From Membranihabitans maritimus (GTDB lineage: Bacteria; Bacteroidota; Bacteroidia; Chitinophagales; Saprospiraceae): a DNA stretch of 64,000 nucleotides. The position numbers and the translations under genes were made by a program. The stretch is from positions 137,067 to 201,066 of the forward strand of contig NZ_JAJSLW010000007.1 in the NCBI RefSeq assembly GCF_021729145.1, read 5' to 3'. Below, piece by piece: positions 46,920 through 55,939 of the stretch (position 1 is the stretch's first letter; every line of letters begins with the position of its first letter). The notes under the pieces were generated by a model. The model ran no database searches. It worked only from the letters and a program-made list of their open reading frames with translations, and was not told the origin of the DNA.

Positions 46920-48080
46920 ATGATAAGTAGCCAACAGCATTTATTCAATTTACCTGCAGGTGAAACGTACCTCAATGCCGCCTATATGACCCCACTCGCC
47001 AAAGAAGTTGAGGTAGCGGGAATTCAGGGGCTAAGAACCAAATGCAGACCTGGAAGTATTACTCCGGAACATTTTTTTCAAACTGCTGAAAACGTCCGAA
47101 AGGCATTTTCATTATTAATTAATAATCCGGACCCACAGAGAATTGCCATACTACCTTCTGTCTCTTATGGAATGGCCAATGTAATCAAAAATATCAATAA
47201 CGGAAGGGGAAATGAAGTAGTTGTCGTCGAAGACCAATTCCCATCAGCTGTTTTTCCCTGGCAAAATAAAAACTTCCATTTTGATCTTCATAGGATAAAG
47301 CTTCCTGACTTGTATAAAGATAGAGGTCCCAAACTAACCAGGGAAATAATTAATTCAATCCGACAACAAACAGCTGCAGTATGCATAGGAGTATTGCATT
47401 GGACTGATGGGACATTGTATAATCTTAAAGAGATTGCTGAAGCCTGTAAGAAACACCATGCACTGTTCATAATTGATGGAACTCAATCCATTGGTGCCTT
47501 GCCATTTGATATTTCTGAATTGTGGCCTGATGCAGTTTTTTGTTCAAGTTATAAGTGGCTTATGGGACCGTACGGAACGGCACTGGGTTATTTTGGACCT
47601 GTATTTGATGACGGGATTCCAATAGAAGACAACTGGATCAATAGAGAAAACAGTGGTGATTTTACCAATTTGACAAAATACGAGCAAAGCTACAGGAAAA
47701 AAGCTCAAAAGTATAATGTAGGCGAATATAGTAATTTTACAAATATTCCTATGGTGGAAAAAGGACTGGAGATGATTTTAGAATGGAAAGTTGAACGAAT
47801 TCAGGAATATTGCCAATACCTCGTCAACACCATGTTGGAAGGATTACACGATAGTAAAACGTATTGGATAGAAAAAGATGAAAATTGGCGGGCCAATCAT
47901 TTAATTGGAATCCATATTCTAGATGAAGTGGTTCGACAAAATTTAGTCAAAACCTGTATTGATAAGAAGATTCATGTTTCATTCAGGGGCGATTGTATGA
48001 GAATATCTCCCCATCTCTATAATACCAAATCTGACATATACAATTTAACTGACGTCCTTCAAACTTTTAATAAATATTGA
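46920..48080 (+). CDS. Class V aminotransferase-fold PLP enzyme
   Basis: 386 aa. The PLP lysine is in FCSSYKWLMGPYGTALGYFG near residue 209; IIDGTQSIGALPFDISEL near 181 holds the PLP-contacting Asp. The order of motifs fits the isopenicillin-N-epimerase/kynureninase-like branch of class V. The RTGHHC-type active cysteine of desulfurases is absent, so it is not a cysteine desulfurase. The reaction is unknown; neighbours give no pathway. Confidence 0.82.
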   Translation: MISSQQHLFNLPAGETYLNAAYMTPLAKEVEVAGIQGLRTKCRPGSITPEHFFQTAENVRKAFSLLINNPDPQRIAILPSVSYGMANVIKNINNGRGNEVVVVEDQFPSAVFPWQNKNFHFDLHRIKLPDLYKDRGPKLTREIINSIRQQTAAVCIGVLHWTDGTLYNLKEIAEACKKHHALFIIDGTQSIGALPFDISELWPDAVFCSSYKWLMGPYGTALGYFGPVFDDGIPIEDNWINRENSGDFTNLTKYEQSYRKKAQKYNVGEYSNFTNIPMVEKGLEMILEWKVERIQEYCQYLVNTMLEGLHDSKTYWIEKDENWRANHLIGIHILDEVVRQNLVKTCIDKKIHVSFRGDCMRISPHLYNTKSDIYNLTDVLQTFNKY

Positions 48081-48111
48081 TTTTACTATCTATATTTCTT
48101 AATTTAACCTT

Positions 48112-48768
48112 ATGAAAGTAATAGGAATAAATCGACTCATTTTCATTCCTGTATTGATAATAGGTTTGTCTTCCATTGTACACGCCCATTGTAGATTAAC
48201 TACTTATCTTTCTGGTGAAAATTTACAGTCTGGGAAACATCTTAATATAAAATGGGAAATTGAAATTGAACACAACCAGGAAGGGTGGGATCTTTTTTAC
48301 TCAACTGATAATGGACATAACTGGGAACCTATAAAAACTGGGATGCCTGTTGACCAGCTATCATATGATTGGAGTATCCCTTATGTAAATACTCATGACG
48401 CATTAATCCGGATCGTCCAGGTAAATTCCGGAGGAGATTACGAAGATATAAGTGGAAAATTTTCCATTAGTACGGGTGTGATGACAGCATCCAGTCAGAG
48501 ACAGCGGGCAAAGGTTTTTGAATTCTCCGTAGCCCCGAATATTGTTCATTCTGATACACGTATTACATTCCATCCTGATACACGTGATTATTACCGAATC
48601 TCCGTACATTCACTGGCAGGAAAAGAAATATCGCTTTTAGCCAACCGCACCTTTCCTCCTGGTGATCAATCCATTATTTTACATGCAGATAACCTGCCAC
48701 CTGGACTTTACTTTATTATTATAAAAAACAGTAAAGGATTAGGGATTAAAAAATTTATTATTATTTAA
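48112..48768 (+). CDS. Secreted protein with T9SS type A sorting domain
   Basis: 218 aa. The signal peptide ends near residue 26 (IVHAHC), leaving His-Cys at or near the mature N-terminus. A beta-sandwich-like region follows (about 30-120; WDLFYSTDNGHNWEPIKTG), then a C-terminal sorting domain (about 140-218; FSVAPNIVHSDTRITF, DNLPPGLYFIIIKNSKG, ending KKFIII) typical of T9SS type A. It is a small cargo protein delivered to the surface. Biological ligand unknown. Confidence 0.82.
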   Translation: MKVIGINRLIFIPVLIIGLSSIVHAHCRLTTYLSGENLQSGKHLNIKWEIEIEHNQEGWDLFYSTDNGHNWEPIKTGMPVDQLSYDWSIPYVNTHDALIRIVQVNSGGDYEDISGKFSISTGVMTASSQRQRAKVFEFSVAPNIVHSDTRITFHPDTRDYYRISVHSLAGKEISLLANRTFPPGDQSIILHADNLPPGLYFIIIKNSKGLGIKKFIII

Positions 48769-49439
48769 TTTCCTTGGCAAAAGCCGATTTGAATTTATCA
48801 AATTATCTGCACAACGCTGTGGATTCCATTTGATTGTGGTATCTAAGTGGGTCGATGTACCTTACTGAATTGGCCGGAGGTCAGGTAAGAGCTAAAAAAT
48901 TCACAAAGACAGGATGAGCAACAGAACGGCTTCCGGTCATATTGACCCGGCTGAGACCTCGACAATGAGCCTGGTCTCACCGCTCGTAGAATCTCTCTGT
49001 CGAAAGCTCGCCAGGGTTTATTCCTGCATAACTTCTTATAAGGATACTTTTAGACCTTTTAGCATATAGTGAAGTGGTAGAGGTTCAGCCCGAACGGATA
49101 TTGATAACCACAATACGAGCCAAAAATATTTTCCTACCAGTTAAAAATAAATTAACGTCAGCTCGACGAATAATTGATTCTGTCATTATTTTTGCTGAAA
49201 ATGCAATGCCCAAGGCATCTGGCAAAGTCATCCCTATGGAGACTTTGTGGTAATCAATGCCAGAATAGACGATTTTACTTGTTTTCCACCCAGGGTTGGC
49301 ACCCAGGGTTAATAATATTTCGACCCTTCAGGGCTCTTTTTTTCTCTGTCGAACTCACGTTAAATTATTAAAGACCTTCTTCCCTGGCATCCTAGTGATT
49401 ATTATTTCATACATTCACTTTTTAGAAATAGAAGAATAC
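48769..49439. other. Gene-poor region
   Basis: 670 bp. It holds a 51-codon ORF at 48914-49069 (listed separately), a GAGACC/GGTCTC hairpin near 48953-48978 and a direct repeat CACCCAGGGTT near 49288-49309. No promoter or terminator that I can support. Confidence 0.5.
48914..49069 (+). CDS. Possible small ORF of 51 aa
   Basis: Opens MSNRTASGHIDPAETSTMSL and ends at TAG. The stretch is more GC-rich than its surroundings, and the middle resembles a folded segment (LVESLCRKLARVYSCI). AGG precedes the ATG directly. No recognised family; it may be a remnant. Confidence 0.2.
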   Translation: MSNRTASGHIDPAETSTMSLVSPLVESLCRKLARVYSCITSYKDTFRPFSI

Positions 49440-50570
49440 ATGAAAATTATCACTCAAGAGATCTTATCGGTAAACGAATTCCGAAAGCTACTCCAAGAAC
49501 AACATGTAATTAGTAATATCGCCGTACAAGGGCTGGACCTTACATCACTTGCTTCCGAATTTTACCAATCAACTTTACACGATTGTCTGTTTATTGGTTG
49601 CGGGCTCACCGATCCGATGACCTGTTATCTCCAACAAAATAATTATGTATTCCCTAAAATGGATCTCCCATATTTAATTTATCCAAATAAATTATACAAT
49701 CGATTTGATCTTTACAAAGGATATGATCCTGACAATCCCGATTCTTATTTAAAAACCTACCACAAAATAATCTACGACCACTTTATCAAAACCGGTAAAT
49801 ATACGACTGATATTAAAGAATCATTGGCGCGAAGTCTCCACGACCAATCAATTACCAATGCACTGCAGGACTTCATACAAAAGTATGATGAAAGACAAAT
49901 AATAGCGGTAATGGGAGGACACAGTATGTTGCGGACCGACCCTATGTACAAAAAAATTGTTCTATTGTCAAAATCGCTTACCGAACAAGGGAAACTAATG
50001 ATTTCGGGAGGGGGCCCGGGAGCAATGGAAGCTACGCATTTGGGAGCCTGGCTGGCAGAATCGCCAGAGGATACCGTTGACCAGGCACTTGAAATTTTGG
50101 CTGAATCTCCACTCTATACCGATAAAAATTGGTTGAGTGCAGCCTTCAAAGTCATTGACCAATACCAAGAAAGCAACTACAATAGCCTGGGAATTCCCAC
50201 CTGGTTATATGGTCACGAACCCCCATCCCCTTTCGCAAGTCATATTGCCAAGTATTTTACAAATAGTATTCGCGAGGAAGGGTTGCTGGCCATAGCCAAA
50301 GGAGGAATTATATTTACTCCTGGGAGTGCCGGTACTATGCAAGAAGTATTTCAGGAAGTAACCCAGAACCACTATCTTACGCTCAAATACGCCAGTCCGA
50401 TGTTATTTATGAATACAGAATTCTGGACCAATGATTGGGGAGTATATTCCTTGCTAAAAAACTTGTCTGATCAGAAGAAATTAAATAATCTGGACCTGGG
50501 ACTATACGACTCTATTGATCGAATTAAAGACCACCTGGAGCAATTTTACAAATCCAACACACCTGCCTGA
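49440..50570 (+). CDS. LOG-family protein (lysine-decarboxylase-like nucleotide hydrolase fold)
   Basis: 376 aa from the ATG at 49440; the reading frame continues upstream but without a natural start. The LOG signatures are GGHSMLRTDP near residue 158, SGGGPGAMEATHLGAWLAE near 185 and the PGGxGTxxE-type loop read here as PGSAGTMQEVFQE near 297. LOG proteins hydrolyse nucleotide monophosphates or cytokinin precursors to the base plus ribose phosphate. The variant PGSAGT and larger size place it with the long Bacteroidota branch. It overlaps mnmD by one base. Confidence 0.8.
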   Translation: MKIITQEILSVNEFRKLLQEQHVISNIAVQGLDLTSLASEFYQSTLHDCLFIGCGLTDPMTCYLQQNNYVFPKMDLPYLIYPNKLYNRFDLYKGYDPDNPDSYLKTYHKIIYDHFIKTGKYTTDIKESLARSLHDQSITNALQDFIQKYDERQIIAVMGGHSMLRTDPMYKKIVLLSKSLTEQGKLMISGGGPGAMEATHLGAWLAESPEDTVDQALEILAESPLYTDKNWLSAAFKVIDQYQESNYNSLGIPTWLYGHEPPSPFASHIAKYFTNSIREEGLLAIAKGGIIFTPGSAGTMQEVFQEVTQNHYLTLKYASPMLFMNTEFWTNDWGVYSLLKNLSDQKKLNNLDLGLYDSIDRIKDHLEQFYKSNTPA

Positions 50571-51253
50571 TGCCCAGATATTACAAGCCTGAAAAGCTAA
50601 ATACGAAAGACGGTTCCGATACCTTAATCCATAGTGAATGGGGTGAACTATATCATTCTCGTCATGGAGCTATTACCGAAAGTAGGCATGTTTTTATCCA
50701 ACACGGCCTTATGAATTTTATAAAACAACATCCACAAAAAGCGAATATCAACATACTGGAAATGGGGTTGGGAAGTGGTTTGAATACAATATTAAGCCAG
50801 GAAGTAGCAGAAAAACATAAAATCAATATCACCTATACGGGCATTGAAATGTTCCCTGTAGATTTTTCTATTGTTGAAAAAATGAAATTTGAAGGACTAT
50901 CCAATGATTCAGTTCAATTACTGTATGATTTGCACCGTAAAAAGTGGAATAAAAATGAAAAGGTAAGTCCCTATTTTTGTCTGAATAAAATACAAGGTTC
51001 ATTTCTAGATCACGACCAATTTGAATTGTATGATATAATTTATTACGACGCTTTTGCCCCAAATGCGCAACCCGAATTATGGGATGAAAATGCCATTGGC
51101 CTCTGCTACCGACTTTTGAGTACACCCGGCTATTGGGTATCCTATTGTGCAAAAGGATCCGTCAAAAGAACATTAAAAAAAGCAGGGTTTAATGTAATCC
51201 CGCTTCCGGGGCCTCCTTTTAAACGAGAAATGACAAGAGGAGAGAAAATTTAA
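50570..51253 (+). CDS. mnmD: tRNA 5-methylaminomethyl-2-thiouridine methyltransferase MnmD
   Basis: 227 aa SAM-dependent methyltransferase, the stand-alone form of the MnmC2 domain that completes mnm5s2U34 in tRNA anticodons. Landmarks are NILEMGLGSGLNTIL near residue 62 (SAM loop), IIYYDAFAPNAQPELWDE near 155 and YCAKGSVKRTLKKAGF near 192. The FAD domain of bifunctional MnmC is absent. It starts on the last base of the LOG gene stop codon. Confidence 0.9.
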   Translation: MPRYYKPEKLNTKDGSDTLIHSEWGELYHSRHGAITESRHVFIQHGLMNFIKQHPQKANINILEMGLGSGLNTILSQEVAEKHKINITYTGIEMFPVDFSIVEKMKFEGLSNDSVQLLYDLHRKKWNKNEKVSPYFCLNKIQGSFLDHDQFELYDIIYYDAFAPNAQPELWDENAIGLCYRLLSTPGYWVSYCAKGSVKRTLKKAGFNVIPLPGPPFKREMTRGEKI

Positions 51254-51360
51254 TCTATTAAAAAGGCGGAAAACACCAGACTATAATAAATGCCCCAATT
51301 GAGCATCATTCGCTGCAAAACTTATCTTTCAGCGGCATTCTTTTGCAAAATCTCCATTCA

Positions 51361-51402
51361 TTAAAAAAAAATGCGCTAAGAGACGTATTTTCCCAGCGCA
51401 TT
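51361..51402 (-). terminator. Intrinsic terminator of the sulfur-assimilation operon
   Basis: An 8-bp perfect stem (AATGCGCT at 51370-51377, AGCGCATT at 51395-51402), followed on the minus strand by a run of eight or more T. It lies 26 bp after the ferredoxin reductase stop and could also stop plus-strand transcription from mnmD. Confidence 0.9.
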
Positions 51403-51427
51403 AGTATTTACTTTATATCTTATATTA

Positions 51428-52462
51428 CTAGGCTTCCACTTCTTTCTTTTCCTCGAATCCCTGAATACCATTTACAGTAGTATATTTCATGCTGTATTTT
51501 TTATCAGGAAATACTATATTGTATGCAGATTGAAGTGCCAGGGTAGACTCGTGAAAGCCACAAAGAATTAATTTCAATTTACCGGGGTAAGTATTTACAT
51601 CTCCCACGGCATAAATACCTTCAATATTAGTGCTATAGTCAAAGGTATTCACTTTAATAGCATTCTTTTCTATTTCCAGTCCCCAGTCACCTATTGGTCC
51701 CAGTTTAGGACTCAATCCAAACAGTGGCAACCAACTATGGGTATACTTTTCTGTTATTTCACCATCTTTGGACTTAATCACCACGGTATCCAATTCATCT
51801 GTACCTTTTACATCCACCACTTCCGCATTGGTAATTACCTCAATTTTGCCGGCATCCTGCAAATCGTATAATTTTTGTACAGTGTCTTTATGTCCTCTGA
51901 ATTTGGTACGTCTATGTACTAATGTCACAGAAGAACACATGTCTCTTTCCGCAAAATAGGTAGCCCAATCAAGAGCGGAGTCCCCTCCTCCTGAAATTAC
52001 GATTTCCTTATTGACAAAAAATTCAGGTTTTCTAACAAAATAATATACACCATTATTTTCAAAATTGGGTAACGCTTCAATGGGGGGTTTGCGCGGCTCA
52101 AATGATCCCAATCCTCCAGCAATCATGACTACAGGTGCCCGATGTTTAGTACCTTCATTAGTCGTTACAATAAATTGGCCTTCTTCATCCTTTTCAATCG
52201 TTTGCGCCCTCTCCCCAAGAGTATAGGTAGGTTTGAAAGGCTCTATCTGCTCGAGAAGATTATCAACCAGATCTCCTGCTAGCACTTCCGGATACCCCGG
52301 TATATCATAGATAGGTTTTTTTGGATATATTTCTGTTAATTGTCCTCCCGGAACGGGTAAAGCATCAATTAAATGACATCTCAATTTTAATAATCCAGCT
52401 TCAAAAACTGTAAATAAACCAACGGGTCCTGCTCCGATTATAAGTATTTCCGTCTGTATCAT
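51428..52462 (-). CDS. Ferredoxin-NAD(P)H reductase, thioredoxin-reductase-like type
   Basis: 344 aa FAD enzyme. The FAD loop IIGAGPVGLFTVFEAGL is near residue 7, the NAD(P) loop ISGGGDSALDWA near 155 and the C-terminal FAD contact GIYAVGDVNTYPGKLKLI near 277. The CxxC redox pair of thioredoxin reductase is absent, which marks the ferredoxin reductase branch. As last gene of the operon (2 bp after the precorrin-2 dehydrogenase), it plausibly supplies electrons via ferredoxin to sulfite reductase. Confidence 0.9.
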   Translation of the reverse strand: MIQTEILIIGAGPVGLFTVFEAGLLKLRCHLIDALPVPGGQLTEIYPKKPIYDIPGYPEVLAGDLVDNLLEQIEPFKPTYTLGERAQTIEKDEEGQFIVTTNEGTKHRAPVVMIAGGLGSFEPRKPPIEALPNFENNGVYYFVRKPEFFVNKEIVISGGGDSALDWATYFAERDMCSSVTLVHRRTKFRGHKDTVQKLYDLQDAGKIEVITNAEVVDVKGTDELDTVVIKSKDGEITEKYTHSWLPLFGLSPKLGPIGDWGLEIEKNAIKVNTFDYSTNIEGIYAVGDVNTYPGKLKLILCGFHESTLALQSAYNIVFPDKKYSMKYTTVNGIQGFEEKKEVEA

Positions 52463-52464
52463 AT

Positions 52465-53043
52465 TTAGTTATTAATTAAATTTTTTGTTATCCGGTTTAA
52501 TTCTTTCACTTTGGTTTCAAAACTATCACCAAAAATGTTTCGTACTTTATTCAGGTGTTCTGCCAACTGATTGATTTCATCGGGCAAGTTTTTTTCCAAC
52601 AATTGCCTGAGTCTCTTAGCCAAAGTAGGTGACTTTCCATTGGTAGATATGGCAATTTTAAAATCACCTTTCGTCACAATACCTCCAAGATAAAAATCAC
52701 AAAGGTCCGGCGTATCAGCTACATTGATTAAAACACCTTTTAATTTAGAATTAGTCCAAATATACGAATTAATTTCTTTATTATTAGTAGCTGCAATGAC
52801 TAAATCTATTCCCTTTAAGTCTTCATTTTTATACTCTCTATTGATAAAAGTGATATCATAATCATTACTATACGAAATGATTTTCTCAGAAATATAAGGA
52901 GCCACTAATATTATTCTAGAATTAGGACTGCTTTTAAGCAAAAAATGCAATTTCTCTTCTGCTACGTTACCACCTCCAACGATAAGAATCGTTAATCTAT
53001 CCGTTCTCAAAAAAATAGGAAAAAGTTGATTTGGCTCTTGCAT
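52465..53043 (-). CDS. Precorrin-2 dehydrogenase/sirohydrochlorin ferrochelatase (CysG N-terminal/Met8 type)
   Basis: 192 aa. The NAD-binding loop ILIVGGGNVAEEKLHFLL is near residue 19, ISTNGKSPTLAKRLRQLLE near 133. It oxidises precorrin-2 and may insert iron to make sirohaem, the prosthetic group of the sulfite reductase encoded upstream. It overlaps cobA by one base (TAATG), a fusion of the two being the E. coli CysG. Confidence 0.92.
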   Translation of the reverse strand: MQEPNQLFPIFLRTDRLTILIVGGGNVAEEKLHFLLKSSPNSRIILVAPYISEKIISYSNDYDITFINREYKNEDLKGIDLVIAATNNKEINSYIWTNSKLKGVLINVADTPDLCDFYLGGIVTKGDFKIAISTNGKSPTLAKRLRQLLEKNLPDEINQLAEHLNKVRNIFGDSFETKVKELNRITKNLINN

Positions 53044-53825
53044 TAACTAATTTTTTTGAGCAAATTCAGGTCTCCCAACATATTAGAGACTACATTGTTG
53101 GACTGCACATGACGTGCTGCTTCCCCAATAATAATCACTGCAGGATTCGAAATCCGGTGTTTTTTCACTGATTCTTCTATATTCGATAGTTTACCAACAA
53201 CCACCTTCTCATTCGGAGTTGTACCATTCTGTACCAAAGCAATAGGATAATCTTCACCATGGAAACTTTTAAATTTTTCCACAATCTGCGGAAGCTTTCT
53301 CGTCCCCATCAAAATTAAAATATTACTGCTGGATTGAGCAGCAATTGCAATATCCGAAGACAATTCCCCCCTGGAATTAGTCGCTGTCAACACCCAAAAG
53401 CCCTGACTTACCCCTCGTGAAGTAATAGGAACCTGGTTATAGGCTGCAATGCCTGAATACGAGCTTATACCTGGAACCACATCCACTACCAGGCCGTGTT
53501 TCTCTGCATAGGCAATTTCATCCTGGGCCCTCCCAAAAACCATGGGATCCCCACCTTTCAAGCGTACTACGTGTCCAAACTTATTCGCCATTTTCACGAT
53601 CAGTCGGTTTATTTCAGGTTGCGTATATCTGCTCCAGCCCCTTCTCTTTCCTACAAAAATCTTTTGGGCATTTTTTGCATAATCCAGCAATGAATTGTTT
53701 ACCAACGCATCAAAAAGAATTATATCCGCTTTTTCGAGCGTCTCTATAGCTTTTAATGTTATAAGTTTGGGATCGCCCGGTCCTCCACCTACCAAACTAA
53801 GCCGGGGTATTTTGTGATTATTCAT
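53043..53825 (-). CDS. cobA: Uroporphyrinogen-III C-methyltransferase
   Basis: 260 aa. Methylates uroporphyrinogen III twice to give precorrin-2. Landmarks are LSLVGGGPGDPKLITLKAIE near residue 9, VRLKGGDPMVFGRAQDE near 88 and VPGISSYSGIAAYNQVPIT near 117. It overlaps the sulfite reductase gene by 8 bp. No cobalamin-specific genes are near, so its product serves sirohaem here. Confidence 0.95.
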   Translation of the reverse strand: MNNHKIPRLSLVGGGPGDPKLITLKAIETLEKADIILFDALVNNSLLDYAKNAQKIFVGKRRGWSRYTQPEINRLIVKMANKFGHVVRLKGGDPMVFGRAQDEIAYAEKHGLVVDVVPGISSYSGIAAYNQVPITSRGVSQGFWVLTATNSRGELSSDIAIAAQSSSNILILMGTRKLPQIVEKFKSFHGEDYPIALVQNGTTPNEKVVVGKLSNIEESVKKHRISNPAVIIIGEAARHVQSNNVVSNMLGDLNLLKKIS

Positions 53826-55911
53826 TTGTCAAAACTTTGTGTTGCTCAATAACTTGTTCTTTAATCGTGTCTACATTTTTCAAATATGCTGTTGCAAAAG
53901 CCTCTGTGGGCTCATTTTCTTTCATGCAAAGCACCAGTTCTTCAAATGAACTGTAATTTGCAGGCCATTTAAAATCATTGCCATAGCACTTATCAAAAGC
54001 TTTAATAATTTTACTTTGTGTATTCAGTTTTTCATCCGTATGGATCAAAATTGATTTGGCCAAATGAATATATGCGGTATAAGCATGGTAAATGGCATCT
54101 GAATACTTTTCCTGCCACATACATTTTACAGCCTTTTCCAATCTTTCATTTGCCTCTTCAATCAGGGTAATTGTCAAATCTACTACTACCCCAGCACATT
54201 CACCCACGCCAATTGCTTTTACATAATCTTTTTCTCTGCCCCAATCCTGATACCATTCTTCCTGGAAATCCGTCGTGTCGGACAATGGTTTAAGCAGTTG
54301 GTAAAAATAATCCTTTCCCAGTCTCTCGTAATATTCTCCGTAACGTTCACCTTCGTTTTTATTCGTATAATAATCATTGAGTAAATAACGGAGGGCATCA
54401 TCAGCTTTTTTTGCCGGAACTTTGATTACTTTATCTGCAAACTTTCCATTCCCATTTCCTTCATTTATACCGCCCAACAATACCTGTGCAGCCGGGGCTA
54501 CTTTTTTATTAACCTTGATCGTCATTCCCTGAAAACCAATCGCAGCCAGATTGTGTTGCCCGCATGCATTCATACAACCGCTAATCTTTATATCTATATC
54601 TTTCGTAGCTGCCAGATGCCTGTATTCTTTTTTCAAAACATCCGTCAATCTAGTAGCCAATCCCATACTGCTGGCAATTCCCAGGTTACAAGTATCGGTG
54701 CCGGGACAAGCAATAATATCCGCCAACCCTTCAAAACCAACTTCCGCCAGGTTCAATTCAACTAAAGCGTCATATAGTTTTCTTACATCCGAACCTTTGA
54801 CAAACCGCAAAACAAGATTTTGCTGAATAGTAGTGCGAATATCATCTACATTAATTTCTTCCAGCACTTTAATTAAATCCCTGGAAGTATTCGAAGAGAT
54901 ATCCCCATTGTGCAACTTTATTCCTACGGAAAAATATCCCTCTTGTTTTTGTGTAAAAACATTGGCTTCAAACCAGGTCTTGAAAGATTCATCAGAAAAA
55001 TCAAATGAATGTATTTCCTGAAGCTCTTCGTAAGACTGTTCTGTTCCTTCAATTGGATAAGATTGAAATGGTAATGCTTTTCGTTGTTCCGAAGCTAGCT
55101 CCATCAAACCATCTCTACCAAGATCTTTAATCAAAAATTTCATCCGCGCTTTGTGTCTTCTATCGCGCTCTCCGTATCTATCAAAAACACGTATTAAACT
55201 TTCTGCGAAAGGAATTAGCTGATCCGTTGGAAGAAATTCATGAGCTACTTCAGAATGATTAGGTTGGGCACCTAAACCTCCACCAATCATTACCTTGAAG
55301 CCTCTTTGTTCTTCACCATCTATTTCTTGAATCACAGGAATAACTCCAATATCATGGATATAACTATAGTAATCATCCTCTTCGGTGGCTGAGAATGAAA
55401 TTTTAAATTTCCGGCCCATTTCCTGACATATTGGATTCCTTACCAAATATTCAAACGTCTTTTGGGCATAGGGGCTTATATCAAATGCTTCCTTGGGATG
55501 TACTCCTGCCAGGTGAGACCCAGTAATATTTCTCACGGTATTACCACATGCTTCTCTCATTGTCACTTCATCCCGAGCCAATTTCTCCCATAATTCAGGC
55601 GTATCATCTAAACTCACAAAATGTAATTGAATATCCTGCCGGGTAGTCACATGGAGGTTTCCTGTAGCATATTCATCAGAAACATCAGCTATTCTGGCAA
55701 GCTTCTTACGATTCAAAGAACCATATGGAATTTTTATCCTCACCATTTGCACTCCTGGTTGGCGTTGACCATATACCCCACGAGCAAGACGTAAGCTTTT
55801 GAATCGATCTTCATCGATCTTCCCGTTTTTGTACAAAGCAATTTTTTGCCCGAGTTCTAGAATCTCTTCTTCAACAACCGGATTTTCTAATTCTGTTCTA
55901 AAACTTTTCAT
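53818..55911 (-). CDS. Sirohaem sulfite reductase fused to a C-terminal HEPN-like domain
   Basis: 697 aa. Residues about 1-510 are a ferredoxin-type nitrite/sulfite reductase: GVYGQRQPGVQMVRIKIPYG near 50, GNLHVTTRQDIQLHFV near 85, and the 4Fe-4S/sirohaem cysteines in ACPGTDTCNLG near 395 and KISGCMNACGQHN near 436. A C-terminal helical part (about 560-697; GVGECAGVVVDL, then DAIYHAYTAYIHLAKSIL) resembles HEPN domains. Sulfite is the likely substrate given cysH upstream and sirohaem genes downstream. HEPN fusion to this enzyme is known in Bacteroidota, but its role is not understood. Confidence 0.9.
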   Translation of the reverse strand: MKSFRTELENPVVEEEILELGQKIALYKNGKIDEDRFKSLRLARGVYGQRQPGVQMVRIKIPYGSLNRKKLARIADVSDEYATGNLHVTTRQDIQLHFVSLDDTPELWEKLARDEVTMREACGNTVRNITGSHLAGVHPKEAFDISPYAQKTFEYLVRNPICQEMGRKFKISFSATEEDDYYSYIHDIGVIPVIQEIDGEEQRGFKVMIGGGLGAQPNHSEVAHEFLPTDQLIPFAESLIRVFDRYGERDRRHKARMKFLIKDLGRDGLMELASEQRKALPFQSYPIEGTEQSYEELQEIHSFDFSDESFKTWFEANVFTQKQEGYFSVGIKLHNGDISSNTSRDLIKVLEEINVDDIRTTIQQNLVLRFVKGSDVRKLYDALVELNLAEVGFEGLADIIACPGTDTCNLGIASSMGLATRLTDVLKKEYRHLAATKDIDIKISGCMNACGQHNLAAIGFQGMTIKVNKKVAPAAQVLLGGINEGNGNGKFADKVIKVPAKKADDALRYLLNDYYTNKNEGERYGEYYERLGKDYFYQLLKPLSDTTDFQEEWYQDWGREKDYVKAIGVGECAGVVVDLTITLIEEANERLEKAVKCMWQEKYSDAIYHAYTAYIHLAKSILIHTDEKLNTQSKIIKAFDKCYGNDFKWPANYSSFEELVLCMKENEPTEAFATAYLKNVDTIKEQVIEQHKVLTNE

Positions 55912-55939
55912 ATTAATTTTTTCTTCATTTTACAATTAA

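Noticed and set aside
46920-48080. Second cysteine desulfurase
   Set aside because: PLP lysine is present but the active-site cysteine loop of desulfurases is missing and no SufE/IscU partner is adjacent.
49288-49309. Direct repeat CACCCAGGGTT as a CRISPR or attachment site
   Set aside because: Only two adjacent copies, no spacers of uniform size, no cas or integrase genes.
53818-55911. Assimilatory nitrite reductase
   Set aside because: The family covers both, but cysH upstream, sirohaem genes downstream and the cysteine leader all point to sulfite; no nitrate genes are present.
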